DNA from: JAIXWP01 sp964428835 | GTDB taxonomy: Bacteria > Bacteroidota > Bacteroidia > Flavobacteriales_D > Sanyastnellaceae | NCBI GenBank assembly: GCA_964428835.1 | Contig: CAYRZQ010000003.1 | Coordinates: 52,734-116,733, forward strand | Direction of reading: 5' to 3' | DNA length: 64,000 nucleotides | Shown: in pieces, positions 1 to 7,438 of the stretch | Numbering within the stretch: the first letter of the stretch is position 1 | How the letters are laid out: every line of letters starts with the position of its first letter | Translations under genes and position numbers: made by a program | Notes under the pieces: model-generated | Database searches by the model: none | Told to the model about the DNA's origin: nothing | The model's input: only the letters and a program-made list of their open reading frames with translations

Positions 1-2
1 CG

Positions 3-260
3 GAGTCATGCGATGATTTCCTGGTGCTCTTTGAGGAGTTTCACAAGCATATCCGTGCGGCAGAGGGCTGTTTGTCACTGAAACTTTTGCGTGAAAATCC
101 GGAGAGTAATGTTTTTTTTACCTACAGCACTTGGCAAGACGAATCTTTTTTAGAACTATACAAACAATCCGATACCTTTGGCATTGTTTGGCCGCGCACC
201 AAGATGCTTTTTGCCGAACCACCGCAAGCATGGACTTGCAATGAATTATACGATTTGTAA
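3..260 (+). CDS. Antibiotic biosynthesis monooxygenase (ABM) family protein, 5' truncated
   Basis: The reading frame is open from the window edge, so the true start lies upstream. The visible part is the C-terminal portion of a small dimeric alpha/beta-barrel (ABM, quinol monooxygenase-like) protein. Typical signs are the AAEGCLSLKLLRE stretch, the FFTYSTWQDESFLELYKQSD strand-helix pair and the final WPRTKMLFAEPPQAW segment. Members are soluble enzymes or scavengers acting on quinones or small aromatics; the substrate cannot be read here. It ends 9 bp before gldF on the same strand. The family call is fairly secure, the function open. Confidence 0.7.
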   Translation, partial: ESCDDFLVLFEEFHKHIRAAEGCLSLKLLRENPESNVFFTYSTWQDESFLELYKQSDTFGIVWPRTKMLFAEPPQAWTCNELYDL

Positions 261-269
261 TTAGAATTT

Positions 270-1001
270 ATGCTGGCTTTATTAAAGAAAGAAATACGCA
301 CTTTTTTGAGTTCACTAATAGGATATGTCGTGATTGCAGTATTCCTATTAATCACGGGTTTGTTCATGTGGATATTCCCAGGTGATAGCAATGTGCTTGA
401 TATGGGATTTAGCACCATGGAAACATTGTTTTACATAAGCCCTTGGGTGTTTATGTTTTTGATTCCCGCAATTACGATGCGTTCATTCGCCGAAGAAAAG
501 CGAAATGGCACAATGGAATTGCTGTTTACCAAACCACTCAGCGATATTCAAATCATATTAGCAAAATACTTTGCGGGTCTTATTCTTGTCATCATTGCCT
601 TGCTTCCAACGTTAGTTTATTATATCACGATTATTCAGTTGGGTAATCCAGTTGGTAATATTGACAGCGGTGGCACTTGGGGCTCTTATATAGGATTAAT
701 TTTTTTGGCAGCGGGATATGTCGCTATTGGCATCTTCGCTTCCAGTCTGAGCAATAATCAAATTGTAGCTTTTCTCTTCGCCGCTTTGCTTTGCTTCGTG
801 ATGTATGCGGGTTTTCAATCGATAGGTGATTTTAAATTATTGGGTCCTCTCGACAATTTCATCATCGGGCTTGGTATTAATGATCATTATTTGTCACTGA
901 GTAAAGGCTTGATTGACTCTCGTGATGTCGTATATTTTCTAGCGTTGATTTCTATTTTTATCCTTTTAACCCAAACCAAATTGCAAAGTCGCAAATGGTG
1001 A
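270..1001 (+). CDS. gldF: Gliding motility ABC transporter permease GldF
   Basis: This is a 243-residue ABC-2 type permease with about six membrane segments (roughly residues 15-36, 57-73, 94-122, 138-160, 166-186 and 221-239). The motif RSFAEEKRNGTMELLFTKP, between the second and third segments, is the hallmark of GldF and related ABC-2 permeases. In Bacteroidota GldF works with the ATPase GldA and the auxiliary protein GldG and is tied to gliding motility. It heads a plus-strand run: the LptF/G-like permease starts 18 bp downstream. gldG is not adjacent, as is usual, but lies about 58 kb away on the other strand (59095-60840). No gldA is visible in the window. Confidence 0.88.
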   Translation: MLALLKKEIRTFLSSLIGYVVIAVFLLITGLFMWIFPGDSNVLDMGFSTMETLFYISPWVFMFLIPAITMRSFAEEKRNGTMELLFTKPLSDIQIILAKYFAGLILVIIALLPTLVYYITIIQLGNPVGNIDSGGTWGSYIGLIFLAAGYVAIGIFASSLSNNQIVAFLFAALLCFVMYAGFQSIGDFKLLGPLDNFIIGLGINDHYLSLSKGLIDSRDVVYFLALISIFILLTQTKLQSRKW

Positions 1002-1018
1002 GTTAACATTCGATTCTG

Positions 1019-2464
1019 GTGAAAAGACTCTCAGTACTTCTTCTCAAATCATACATCGGTCCGTTTTTCGTGACCTTGCTAATAGCGATGTTTATATTTG
1101 AGATGCAGCTCGTGTGGGTTTATCTGGACGATTTGATGGGAAAGGGGTTGGATTTACCAGTGATTGGTGAATTGCTGCTTTATGCCAGCGCCAGAATAGT
1201 GAATATGGCACTGCCATTGGCCGTTCTGATGTCCAGTATTATGACGATGGGAGCTCTCGCCGAAAACAATGAGCTAACCGCAATGAAAAGTGCCGGCATC
1301 TCTCTTTTTCGGATCATGCGTCCTTTGATCATATTCAGCATCGTTATTAGTGTCACATCTTTCATTTTTGCAAACAATATTTGGCCCATAGCAAATTTGA
1401 AATACAGAACGTTGTTGTTTTCTATAATTCAGGCGAAACCTGCATTAAATCTGGAAGAAGGAGTTTTTTATAGCGGCATTGAAGGGATTAGCATCCGTGT
1501 GATGAAGAAGAATAAAGAAACCGGTGAGCTACAGGATATCATTATTTACGACCATCGCAACAAGTCAAGAGGAAACCGAACAGTCATTCGGGCGGAGCGG
1601 GGCACAATGGATCAAACTTCAGATAAGAGATTCTTGGTGCTTACGATGTTCAACGGGCATAGCTATGACGAACAAGAAGAGGAGGGAAGTCGAAAAAACA
1701 GAGCTTATCCTTCTATTTCATCGAAATTTGAGAAGAGTATTATTCGATTGGATTTAAGCTCATTTGCTTTTAAAGCCAATGATGAGGAGGTGTTCAAAAC
1801 CTCTTATGAAATGATGAACATACCGCAGTTATCGTCTGCAATCGATAGCTTGGAAAATAGATTGGACAGTACGAAATATAAAATCGCTCAAGCAAGTTTT
1901 AAAGTTTTACACCTGGACAATACGAGAGATAGCGTGATCACGCCGACTACTGGATGGTTTTTTAATGATATATCGACAAGAGAAAAGCAAAAAGCACTGA
2001 CGAATGCTATCGAGAGCACACGACGCATACGTGAGGGGATTCCAAAACAACAGGAGGAGATTTTTGCACGAACAAAATTCTTAATTCGACACAAGGTCGA
2101 ATGGCATAGAAAGTTTTTTCTTGCGGTGGTTTGTTTAGTTTTATTTTTCGTTGGTGCTCCATTGGGAGCCATCATAAGGAAGGGAGGTTTAGGTATGCCG
2201 ACGGTGATTGCTCTCGGATTATTTATATTTTATCAAATGCTAACGATTGCAGGAGAAAAAATGGCTAAATCAGCCATAGTTGAACCCTATGTTGGAATGT
2301 GGATTAGTACCGTAATCTTGTTGCCGTTGAGTATTTGGATTACCTACAAAGCAACAAAGGAGTCAGCATTGTTGGAGAAAGACGCTTACAGTCGTTTATT
2401 CAAGAAAATGTTTGGCTGGATAAAAATTAAGAAGCGCGATGAAAATATTACAACTGTGTCATAA
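1019..2464 (+). CDS. LptF/LptG (YjgP/YjgQ) family permease
   Basis: This 481-residue inner-membrane protein has three N-terminal membrane segments (about residues 14-33, 55-78 and 98-120), a large periplasmic domain (about 125-355) and three C-terminal segments (about 362-440), the LptF/LptG layout. The stretch AENNELTAMKSAGISLFRIM between segments 2 and 3 is the conserved coupling-helix region. Family members extract lipopolysaccharide from the inner membrane with LptB. Which of LptF or LptG it represents cannot be decided. The start is GTG, the only one that gives a complete first membrane segment. The last 26 bp overlap the next glycosyltransferase gene, suggesting translational coupling. 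Confidence 0.85.
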   Translation: MKRLSVLLLKSYIGPFFVTLLIAMFIFEMQLVWVYLDDLMGKGLDLPVIGELLLYASARIVNMALPLAVLMSSIMTMGALAENNELTAMKSAGISLFRIMRPLIIFSIVISVTSFIFANNIWPIANLKYRTLLFSIIQAKPALNLEEGVFYSGIEGISIRVMKKNKETGELQDIIIYDHRNKSRGNRTVIRAERGTMDQTSDKRFLVLTMFNGHSYDEQEEEGSRKNRAYPSISSKFEKSIIRLDLSSFAFKANDEEVFKTSYEMMNIPQLSSAIDSLENRLDSTKYKIAQASFKVLHLDNTRDSVITPTTGWFFNDISTREKQKALTNAIESTRRIREGIPKQQEEIFARTKFLIRHKVEWHRKFFLAVVCLVLFFVGAPLGAIIRKGGLGMPTVIALGLFIFYQMLTIAGEKMAKSAIVEPYVGMWISTVILLPLSIWITYKATKESALLEKDAYSRLFKKMFGWIKIKKRDENITTVS

Positions 2465-3638
2465 ACCACCGCTGCCAGCAGTGGATGGCGGTTGTATCGC
2501 CATGAATAATATCACCCAAGGTTTGCTTAAAGCTGGCCATAAGGTAAAGGTTTTGACCATATACACGCACAAGCATGACTTCATGCCTGAGCAAATGTCA
2601 GAAGATTATCTGAACGCTACAGAGATAGAAGGAGTTTATGTAGATACTCAATTGAATGTCGTGGATGCGTTTTCGAGTTTTATGACTAGTGATAGCTACA
2701 ATTTGAATCGCTTCTTTAGCACCGACTTTGACATAAAGCTAACCAGGACCTTAAAGAACAATCGATTTGATATTATACATATTGAATCCTTGTTTATGAC
2801 TCCTTATCTTGGCACGATACGCAGATATAGCAGAGCACATATCGTTTTGCGAGCCCACAATTTGGAATTTGTGATATGGGAAAAAATTGCGAAGGGTACC
2901 AATAATTTTTTCAAGAAACTGTATCTGACATATTTAAGCAGAAAGCTTAGGAAAGTGGAGCTAAAGACACTTAATGAAGTGTCGGGTATTGCATCTATTA
3001 GTGACGAGGACGCTCAGAGATTTAAAAGTTTAGGTGTTAAAACACCAATGATAACTATACCCTTTGGTGTAGATCACAAGGCTTACGCTGCCTATGCTGG
3101 TAAACCCTCTGAGTTGGCACTCTTTCATCTTGGAGCAATGGACTGGAGCCCGAATATCGAAGGCTTCCAATGGTTTTTGAATGAGATTTGGCCGAAAGTA
3201 AATGCGGCACATCCTAATTTGAAACTGTACTTGGCGGGTAGAAATATGCCAGCTGATTTTACAAATGGTCGATGGCCCAATGTAGAAATAGTTGGAGAAG
3301 TGGAAGATGCCAAAGAATTTATGAGTTCTAAAGCTGTGATGGTGGTTCCACTTTTGAGTGCAGGTGGTGTTCGAGTAAAAATTATTGAAGGCTTGGCTTT
3401 AGGTAAGGCAATTATTTCGACATCAATAGGCGCAGAAGGAATAGGTGCTGTAGATGATAAAAATATTCTAATCGCCGACGCCACTTCTGAATGGCTCAAA
3501 TCAATAGACCGAATTTTAAACGAAGAAGGACTCATTGATAGGCTTGGAAGGGAAGGAGTGGAGCACACGAAGAACTTCGATAATGAAGCTATTATTGAGA
3601 CTTTAGTTCGATTCTATCATAAAATAAAAATGAAGTGA
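2439..3638 (+). CDS. Glycosyltransferase family 4 (GT-B fold)
   Basis: This 399-residue enzyme has the N-terminal GT-B motif with a glycine-rich turn (CHKPPLPAVDGGCIAMNN) and the C-terminal nucleotide-sugar site VPLLSAGGVRVKIIEGLALG, where the two acidic or basic positions and the GGVRVKI turn match GT4 retaining transferases. It probably transfers a sugar from an activated nucleotide donor to a lipid or polysaccharide acceptor at the cytoplasmic face of the membrane. It overlaps the permease gene upstream by 26 bp and the next glycosyltransferase by 4 bp, so the pair likely act in the same surface-glycan pathway. Donor and acceptor are unknown. Confidence 0.85.
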   Translation: MKILQLCHKPPLPAVDGGCIAMNNITQGLLKAGHKVKVLTIYTHKHDFMPEQMSEDYLNATEIEGVYVDTQLNVVDAFSSFMTSDSYNLNRFFSTDFDIKLTRTLKNNRFDIIHIESLFMTPYLGTIRRYSRAHIVLRAHNLEFVIWEKIAKGTNNFFKKLYLTYLSRKLRKVELKTLNEVSGIASISDEDAQRFKSLGVKTPMITIPFGVDHKAYAAYAGKPSELALFHLGAMDWSPNIEGFQWFLNEIWPKVNAAHPNLKLYLAGRNMPADFTNGRWPNVEIVGEVEDAKEFMSSKAVMVVPLLSAGGVRVKIIEGLALGKAIISTSIGAEGIGAVDDKNILIADATSEWLKSIDRILNEEGLIDRLGREGVEHTKNFDNEAIIETLVRFYHKIKMK

Positions 3639-4813
3639 AGCTAGTCGTCCTCTTATCGCGAGTTCCTTATCCGCTTGAGAAAGGCGATAAGTTGCGTGCT
3701 TATCACCAAGTGAAGTTATTGGCAGAGCGACATGAGGTACATCTCATTTGCTTAGACGATAGCAGAGCGAGCATAGAAACAAGGAGACATCTCAGTCAGA
3801 TAGTAACAAGTTTGCACATTATTCCTTTAAAGAAGGGGTTGATAGTTTGGAATATGATGAAGGCTTTTTGGAGTGAAAAGCCTTTTCAGGTTCATTATTT
3901 TACGCAAAGTCAGGCTGTAAAAAAAGTCAATAAAATCATTGATGACATAAAACCAGATCACGTCTATTGTCAACTCATACGCACTGGTGAGTATGTGAAG
4001 CATCGTCATGATGTTTCGAAGACGTTGGATTATATGGATGCACTAAATGCTGGTGTGCGCAGAAGGGTGGAAGGAGCTTCTTTTATCAAAAGATACTTTA
4101 TAAAAGAAGAAGCTCAACGTTTGGTGCGATATGAAAATATCATCTTTGATTACTTTGATCATCATACCATCATATCGTCTCAGGATAGAGAATTGATTTT
4201 TCATAAAGACAGACAAAGAATTGCGGTAATTCCAAACGGGGTTGACAGCGATTACTTTTATCCAAAAATGGAAGCTTCTCCGAAATTTGACATTGTCTTC
4301 ACGGGGAATATGAATTATCCTCCTAATATTGACGGAGCGTGCCGACTCGCATTAGAACTATTACCATTATTAAAAAAGAGAAATAGACATCTTACACTTC
4401 AAATAGCTGGTGCGACCCCAGCACGAGAAGTTTTAGAGTTGAAAGAAATAGATGGAGTTACTGTGACAGGCTGGGTAGAGGATATTCGAAAATCTTATGC
4501 AAATGCATACATTTTTGTGGCTCCGATGAGAATAGGAAGTGGTTTACAGAATAAACTTCTTGAAGCTATGAGTATGGGATTGCCGTGTATAACGACATCT
4601 TTGGCAGCCAATGCGTTTACGACAGCTCAGCAGGAGGCATTTATAGTTTCTGATAGCAATGAAGAAATAGTGGCGGCAATAGAAAGGCTTTTGAATGATG
4701 AAGAGCTGAGAAAGGAATTTTCTAAGCGAGGCAGAAGATTGATAGAAAGTGATTTTCGTTGGTCTGCGACGATTGATTTATTGGAGAAAGTTTTTAATGA
4801 AAAAAAACGATAG
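3635..4813 (+). CDS. Glycosyltransferase family 4, second copy
   Basis: This is a 392-residue GT-B enzyme. The N-terminus (LLSRVPYPLEKGDKLRAYHQ) resembles the sugar-transferase subfamily often found near exopolysaccharide loci. The C-terminal donor-binding motif is VAPMRIGSGLQNKLLEAMSMG, with the Glu expected to contact the donor sugar. The GTG start overlaps the stop of the previous gene (GTGA), so the two are translationally coupled. It differs enough from its neighbour in sequence to have a different specificity. The phosphatase gene follows within a few bases. The exact glycan is not known. Confidence 0.83.
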   Translation: MKLVVLLSRVPYPLEKGDKLRAYHQVKLLAERHEVHLICLDDSRASIETRRHLSQIVTSLHIIPLKKGLIVWNMMKAFWSEKPFQVHYFTQSQAVKKVNKIIDDIKPDHVYCQLIRTGEYVKHRHDVSKTLDYMDALNAGVRRRVEGASFIKRYFIKEEAQRLVRYENIIFDYFDHHTIISSQDRELIFHKDRQRIAVIPNGVDSDYFYPKMEASPKFDIVFTGNMNYPPNIDGACRLALELLPLLKKRNRHLTLQIAGATPAREVLELKEIDGVTVTGWVEDIRKSYANAYIFVAPMRIGSGLQNKLLEAMSMGLPCITTSLAANAFTTAQQEAFIVSDSNEEIVAAIERLLNDEELRKEFSKRGRRLIESDFRWSATIDLLEKVFNEKKR

Positions 4814-4814
4814 A

Positions 4815-6128
4815 ATGAAAAAGGTTATTTTTCTTTTCCTCACCATTTTGATGAGTGTCTTCTCAAATGCTCAATCATTATTCAATGCTGCCCCGATGTT
4901 GGGTCATGTGGATATGAAGGAAATAAATATACTGTTGAATTCCACCAGCGAGTGCTCATATCGTGTGGATTACTGGCCATCTGCCAATAAATCGGAACGT
5001 AAAACGGTTGTGGGAAATATTACGGATAGTGAATTTTTGACCGAACTCATTACCTTGTCTGATCTTGAACCGGCTACAGTTTACAGTTACGAGGTAACTC
5101 TTTCTAAAAATGGCGCGGAAGAGAAATACACGAAGTTTGGCGAACTGAGCTTCAAAACAGAAGCCCTCTGGCAATGGCGTACGGACGCTCCTAACTTTTC
5201 TTTTGCCACTGGAAGTTGTGCTTTTATTAATGAAGAAAAATATGACCGTCCGGGAAAACCTTATGGCAATAAGTACGAGATTTTTGAAGCGATAGCGAAA
5301 CAAAGACCTGATTTTATGTTGTGGTTGGGAGACAATGTCTATTTGCGAGAGGTGGATTTTGAAAGTAAATCTAGCATGGTGCGTCGCTATCAGCTGACAC
5401 GCGCGTTGCCGCAGATGCAGCAGCTTCTCACTGTTTGTCCGCATTATGCTATTTGGGATGATCATGACTTTGGTCCAAATGATAGCAATGGTTCTTTCAT
5501 TCACAAGGATTGGACAACGGAAATTTTTAAAGAATACTGGGCTAATTCTAGTTATGGAATCGATGGTGAAGGAATAACTGGACACTTTGCCTATTCAGAC
5601 GCTGAGTTCTTTTTGCTGGATAATCGTTATAACAAGACTTTGCCAAGTGGATTAGAAGATAAGGGCACCATCCTTGGGACATCACAAATTGCTTGGCTAA
5701 AGCAGGCTTTGTTGTCTTCTAAATCACGATTCAAGTTTATAGCAATGGGAGGTCAGTTTTTGAATACGGAAGCGAAGTTTGAAAATTACTCGACCTATCC
5801 TGAGGAGCGACAAATGTTGATTGATTTTATAGAAAAGAATAATATCAAAGGTGTTATTTTTCTGAGCGGAGATAGACATTGCACAGAGTTAAGTGCATTG
5901 AAATTGGCTAATGGTAGTATGATCTATGATCTAACCGCCTCGCCTCTTACGAGCGGGGCTTACGACAATTCGAAGGAAAATAATACTTTGCGTGTTGATG
6001 GAAAGGTAATAGCTGATCAAAATTATGCTATCTTAAACATTACCGGAGACAAAGCCAATCGAGCTGTTGAAGTAGTAATCTACGACAGCAAAGGAGTAGA
6101 GGTTTGGAGGAAAAAGTTGGAAATATAA
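4815..6128 (+). CDS. Secreted PhoD-like alkaline phosphatase (metallophosphatase)
   Basis: With the start at 4815 the protein is 437 residues and opens with a signal peptide (MKKVIFLFLTILMSVFSNAQ). A longer frame reaches upstream into the previous gene, and an ATG at 4797 is also possible; 4815 is preferred because it gives the cleanest signal peptide directly after the upstream stop. A fibronectin-like N-terminal domain is followed by the PhoD catalytic domain with metal-site motifs LGDNVY, WDDHDFGPND and SGDRHC. The family hydrolyses phosphate esters or diesters outside the cytoplasm. The C-terminus lacks a clear T9SS sorting domain. The tandem heptamer tract at 6135 begins just after its stop. 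Confidence 0.85.
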   Translation: MKKVIFLFLTILMSVFSNAQSLFNAAPMLGHVDMKEINILLNSTSECSYRVDYWPSANKSERKTVVGNITDSEFLTELITLSDLEPATVYSYEVTLSKNGAEEKYTKFGELSFKTEALWQWRTDAPNFSFATGSCAFINEEKYDRPGKPYGNKYEIFEAIAKQRPDFMLWLGDNVYLREVDFESKSSMVRRYQLTRALPQMQQLLTVCPHYAIWDDHDFGPNDSNGSFIHKDWTTEIFKEYWANSSYGIDGEGITGHFAYSDAEFFLLDNRYNKTLPSGLEDKGTILGTSQIAWLKQALLSSKSRFKFIAMGGQFLNTEAKFENYSTYPEERQMLIDFIEKNNIKGVIFLSGDRHCTELSALKLANGSMIYDLTASPLTSGAYDNSKENNTLRVDGKVIADQNYAILNITGDKANRAVEVVIYDSKGVEVWRKKLEI

Positions 6129-6134
6129 TTTTGA

Positions 6135-6169
6135 TAGATACTAGTTACTAGCGACTAGCGACGAGAAAC
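6135..6169 (+). repeat. Heptamer tract TAGNNAC downstream of the PhoD-like gene
   Basis: Five consecutive 7-bp units can be read: TAGATAC, TAGTTAC, TAGCGAC, TAGCGAC and GAGAAAC. The tract starts 6 bp after the TAA stop, and similar but degraded units continue to about 6215. Because 7 is not a multiple of 3, successive TAG-led units place stop codons in all three frames. Confidence 0.75.
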
Positions 6170-6266
6170 TGGTATTGGATACTGGTGTATGATTGTATGG
6201 AGATTAGTGACTGGTTAGAACTTGAAATTTGGAAAGTTTAGGAAGAAGAAGGTGGTTGAGGTTTAT

Positions 6267-6692
6267 TCAAGGTAGTTTTTGAAATTTGGCTTGGCAAGGT
6301 TCAAAGCACGGGTAATTGACAATTAAAATAGTGTTGTGGTGTATGTAAGTGAAAAAATAATTGGGGTTGTTGCAATCGTTGGAGTTGAACTTATTTTCCA
6401 TGCCAATGAAGGTGCCTGATGTAGGGCTGTCGGCAGCAGTGTTCATGGAACATAAATCGCCATTTGAGGTGATGGTACCGTCACTATTGAAAGTGATAAT
6501 TTTCTCACTTTCTACAGGATAAAATTGAGCCTCTCCAATACCAGGGTGCTGGAGGATTTCAATCAACTTCCAATTACCGATCAATTCAAAATTCGCGGAC
6601 TTTGTTTGGATGGAAGAACTTTGTTCTTCTTTATCCTTTCCACAAGAAAACAATACTACCAGTGCAGAAAATAGCAAAATAAGTTTTTTCAT
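6267..6692 (-). CDS. Small lipoprotein with a lipocalin-like domain
   Basis: This is a 141-residue protein with a lipoprotein signal peptide (MKKLILLFSALVVLFSCGKD, lipid-modified Cys at about 17). The mature part begins with GNWKLIEILQHPG and contains the KIITFNSDGTITSNG strand pair, typical of the lipocalin-like domains (about 80-120 residues) common in Bacteroidota lipoproteins. Several cysteines near the C-terminus may form disulfides. It is convergent with the PhoD-like gene and divergent from the AHSA1-like gene. No specific function is known. Confidence 0.65.
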   Translation of the reverse strand: MKKLILLFSALVVLFSCGKDKEEQSSSIQTKSANFELIGNWKLIEILQHPGIGEAQFYPVESEKIITFNSDGTITSNGDLCSMNTAADSPTSGTFIGMENKFNSNDCNNPNYFFTYIHHNTILIVNYPCFEPCQAKFQKLP

Positions 6693-6738
6693 GGGACCAT
6701 TAATTAGTTTATGATATCAATTATACGAATAATTTTGC

Positions 6739-6773
6739 GCAATTCGCTATTCTGAATTCGGAATTCAGAATCT
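6739..6773 (+). repeat. Heptamer tract NGAATTC upstream of the AHSA1-like gene
   Basis: Units GCAATTC, GCTATTC, TGAATTC, GGAATTC and AGAATCT follow one another without gaps. It is the same family as the tracts at 7299, 21081 and 44790. It lies between two divergent gene starts. Confidence 0.75.
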
Positions 6774-6798
6774 TTTTTTCTCGCTGCGCCCCTTTGGG

Positions 6799-6846
6799 GT
6801 TCTCGTTCTTGTTCTTGTTCTTGTTCTTGTTCTCGCTCTTATTCCT
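6799..6846 (+). repeat. Hexamer tract GTTCTY
   Basis: Eight consecutive 6-bp units are present, mostly GTTCTT and GTTCTC, ending with ATTCCT. The complementary unit is GAACNN, the same hexamer that encodes the Asn-Glu/Asn-Gly tract inside the 1938-residue gene at 10683-10784. Confidence 0.8.
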
Positions 6847-6854
6847 TTCTTCTT

Positions 6855-6862
6855 TATTTTTG
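6855..6862 (+). promoter_or_regulatory. Predicted Bacteroidota -7 box of the AHSA1-like gene
   Basis: TATTTTTG matches the TAnnTTTG consensus and ends 7 bp before the ATG at 6870. The expected -33 TTTG is not clear; the hexamer repeat (TTCTTG, TTCTCG) occupies that position. Confidence 0.45.
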
Positions 6863-6869
6863 TCACACC

Positions 6870-7301
6870 ATGTCCACAGAAAAAATAACCGTATCGGTAT
6901 CAATAAATGCCGAAATAAGCACAGTCTGGAGTAAATACACTTCCCCAGAACACATCACTCAATGGAATTTTGCTCACCCCAGTTGGCACTGCCCATCTGC
7001 TTCAAATGATATGAAAGTAGGAGGGAAGTATAGCGCACGAATGGAAGCACGCGACGGGAGCTTTGGATTCGACTTCGACGCCTTCTATACTGAGATTGAT
7101 CCAGAAAATAGTTTTACCTATGAGTTCGGTGGCCGGTTTGCTACCATTACTTTCACAGAACAGAACGCGAGCACGTCACTCACAATCATTTTCGACCCCG
7201 AAACAGAAAATCCCATTGAGCTTCAGAGAGATGGTTGGCAAGCGATACTTGATAATTTTAAGCAGTACGTCGAAGGGCGGCTCGAGAACTCGCAATTCTG
7301 A
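6870..7301 (+). CDS. AHSA1/SRPBCC (START-like) domain protein
   Basis: This is a 143-residue single-domain protein of the Activator-of-Hsp90-ATPase-homology / SRPBCC fold. Signs are the opening ITVSVSINAEISTVWSKYTS, the helix-turn EHITQWNFAHPSWHCPSA, the strand pair MKVGGKYSARMEARDG and the C-terminal helix WQAILDNFKQYVEGRL. These cytoplasmic proteins bind hydrophobic ligands, but the ligand is unknown. The last residues and the TGA stop lie within the start of the NGAATTC repeat, so the repeat supplies the stop codon. It is convergent with the giant gene that follows, with a shared terminator between them. Confidence 0.82.
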   Translation: MSTEKITVSVSINAEISTVWSKYTSPEHITQWNFAHPSWHCPSASNDMKVGGKYSARMEARDGSFGFDFDAFYTEIDPENSFTYEFGGRFATITFTEQNASTSLTIIFDPETENPIELQRDGWQAILDNFKQYVEGRLENSQF

Positions 7302-7373
7302 ATTCTGAATCTCTCGTTCTCGTTCTTGTTCTCGTTCTTGTTCTCGTTCTCGTTCCCGTTCCTGTTCCCGTTC
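7299..7373 (+). repeat. Stop-codon-anchored heptamers followed by ten hexamers
   Basis: The first unit, TGAATTC, begins with the TGA stop of the AHSA1-like gene; TGAATCT follows. Ten 6-bp units of the form YNGTTC (TCGTTC, TTGTTC, CCGTTC, CTGTTC) run from 7314 to 7373 directly into the terminator hairpin. Confidence 0.8.
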
Positions 7374-7378
7374 CAAAC

Positions 7379-7410
7379 AAAAAACCACCGCACGTTTGCG
7401 ATGGTTTTTT
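7379..7410. terminator. Bidirectional intrinsic terminator
   Basis: AAAACCACCGCA pairs with TGCGATGGTTTT (one mismatch) around a CGTT loop. There is an A-run before it and a T-run after it, so it can end transcription from both convergent neighbours. Confidence 0.8.
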
Positions 7411-7438
7411 GAAATGTTCAGAAGTCTAAATGATCTGA

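Noticed and set aside
6721..6903. Open frame encoding Asn-Lys repeats on the minus strand
   Set aside because: It consists of the intergenic heptamer and hexamer tracts and overlaps the AHSA1-like gene start.
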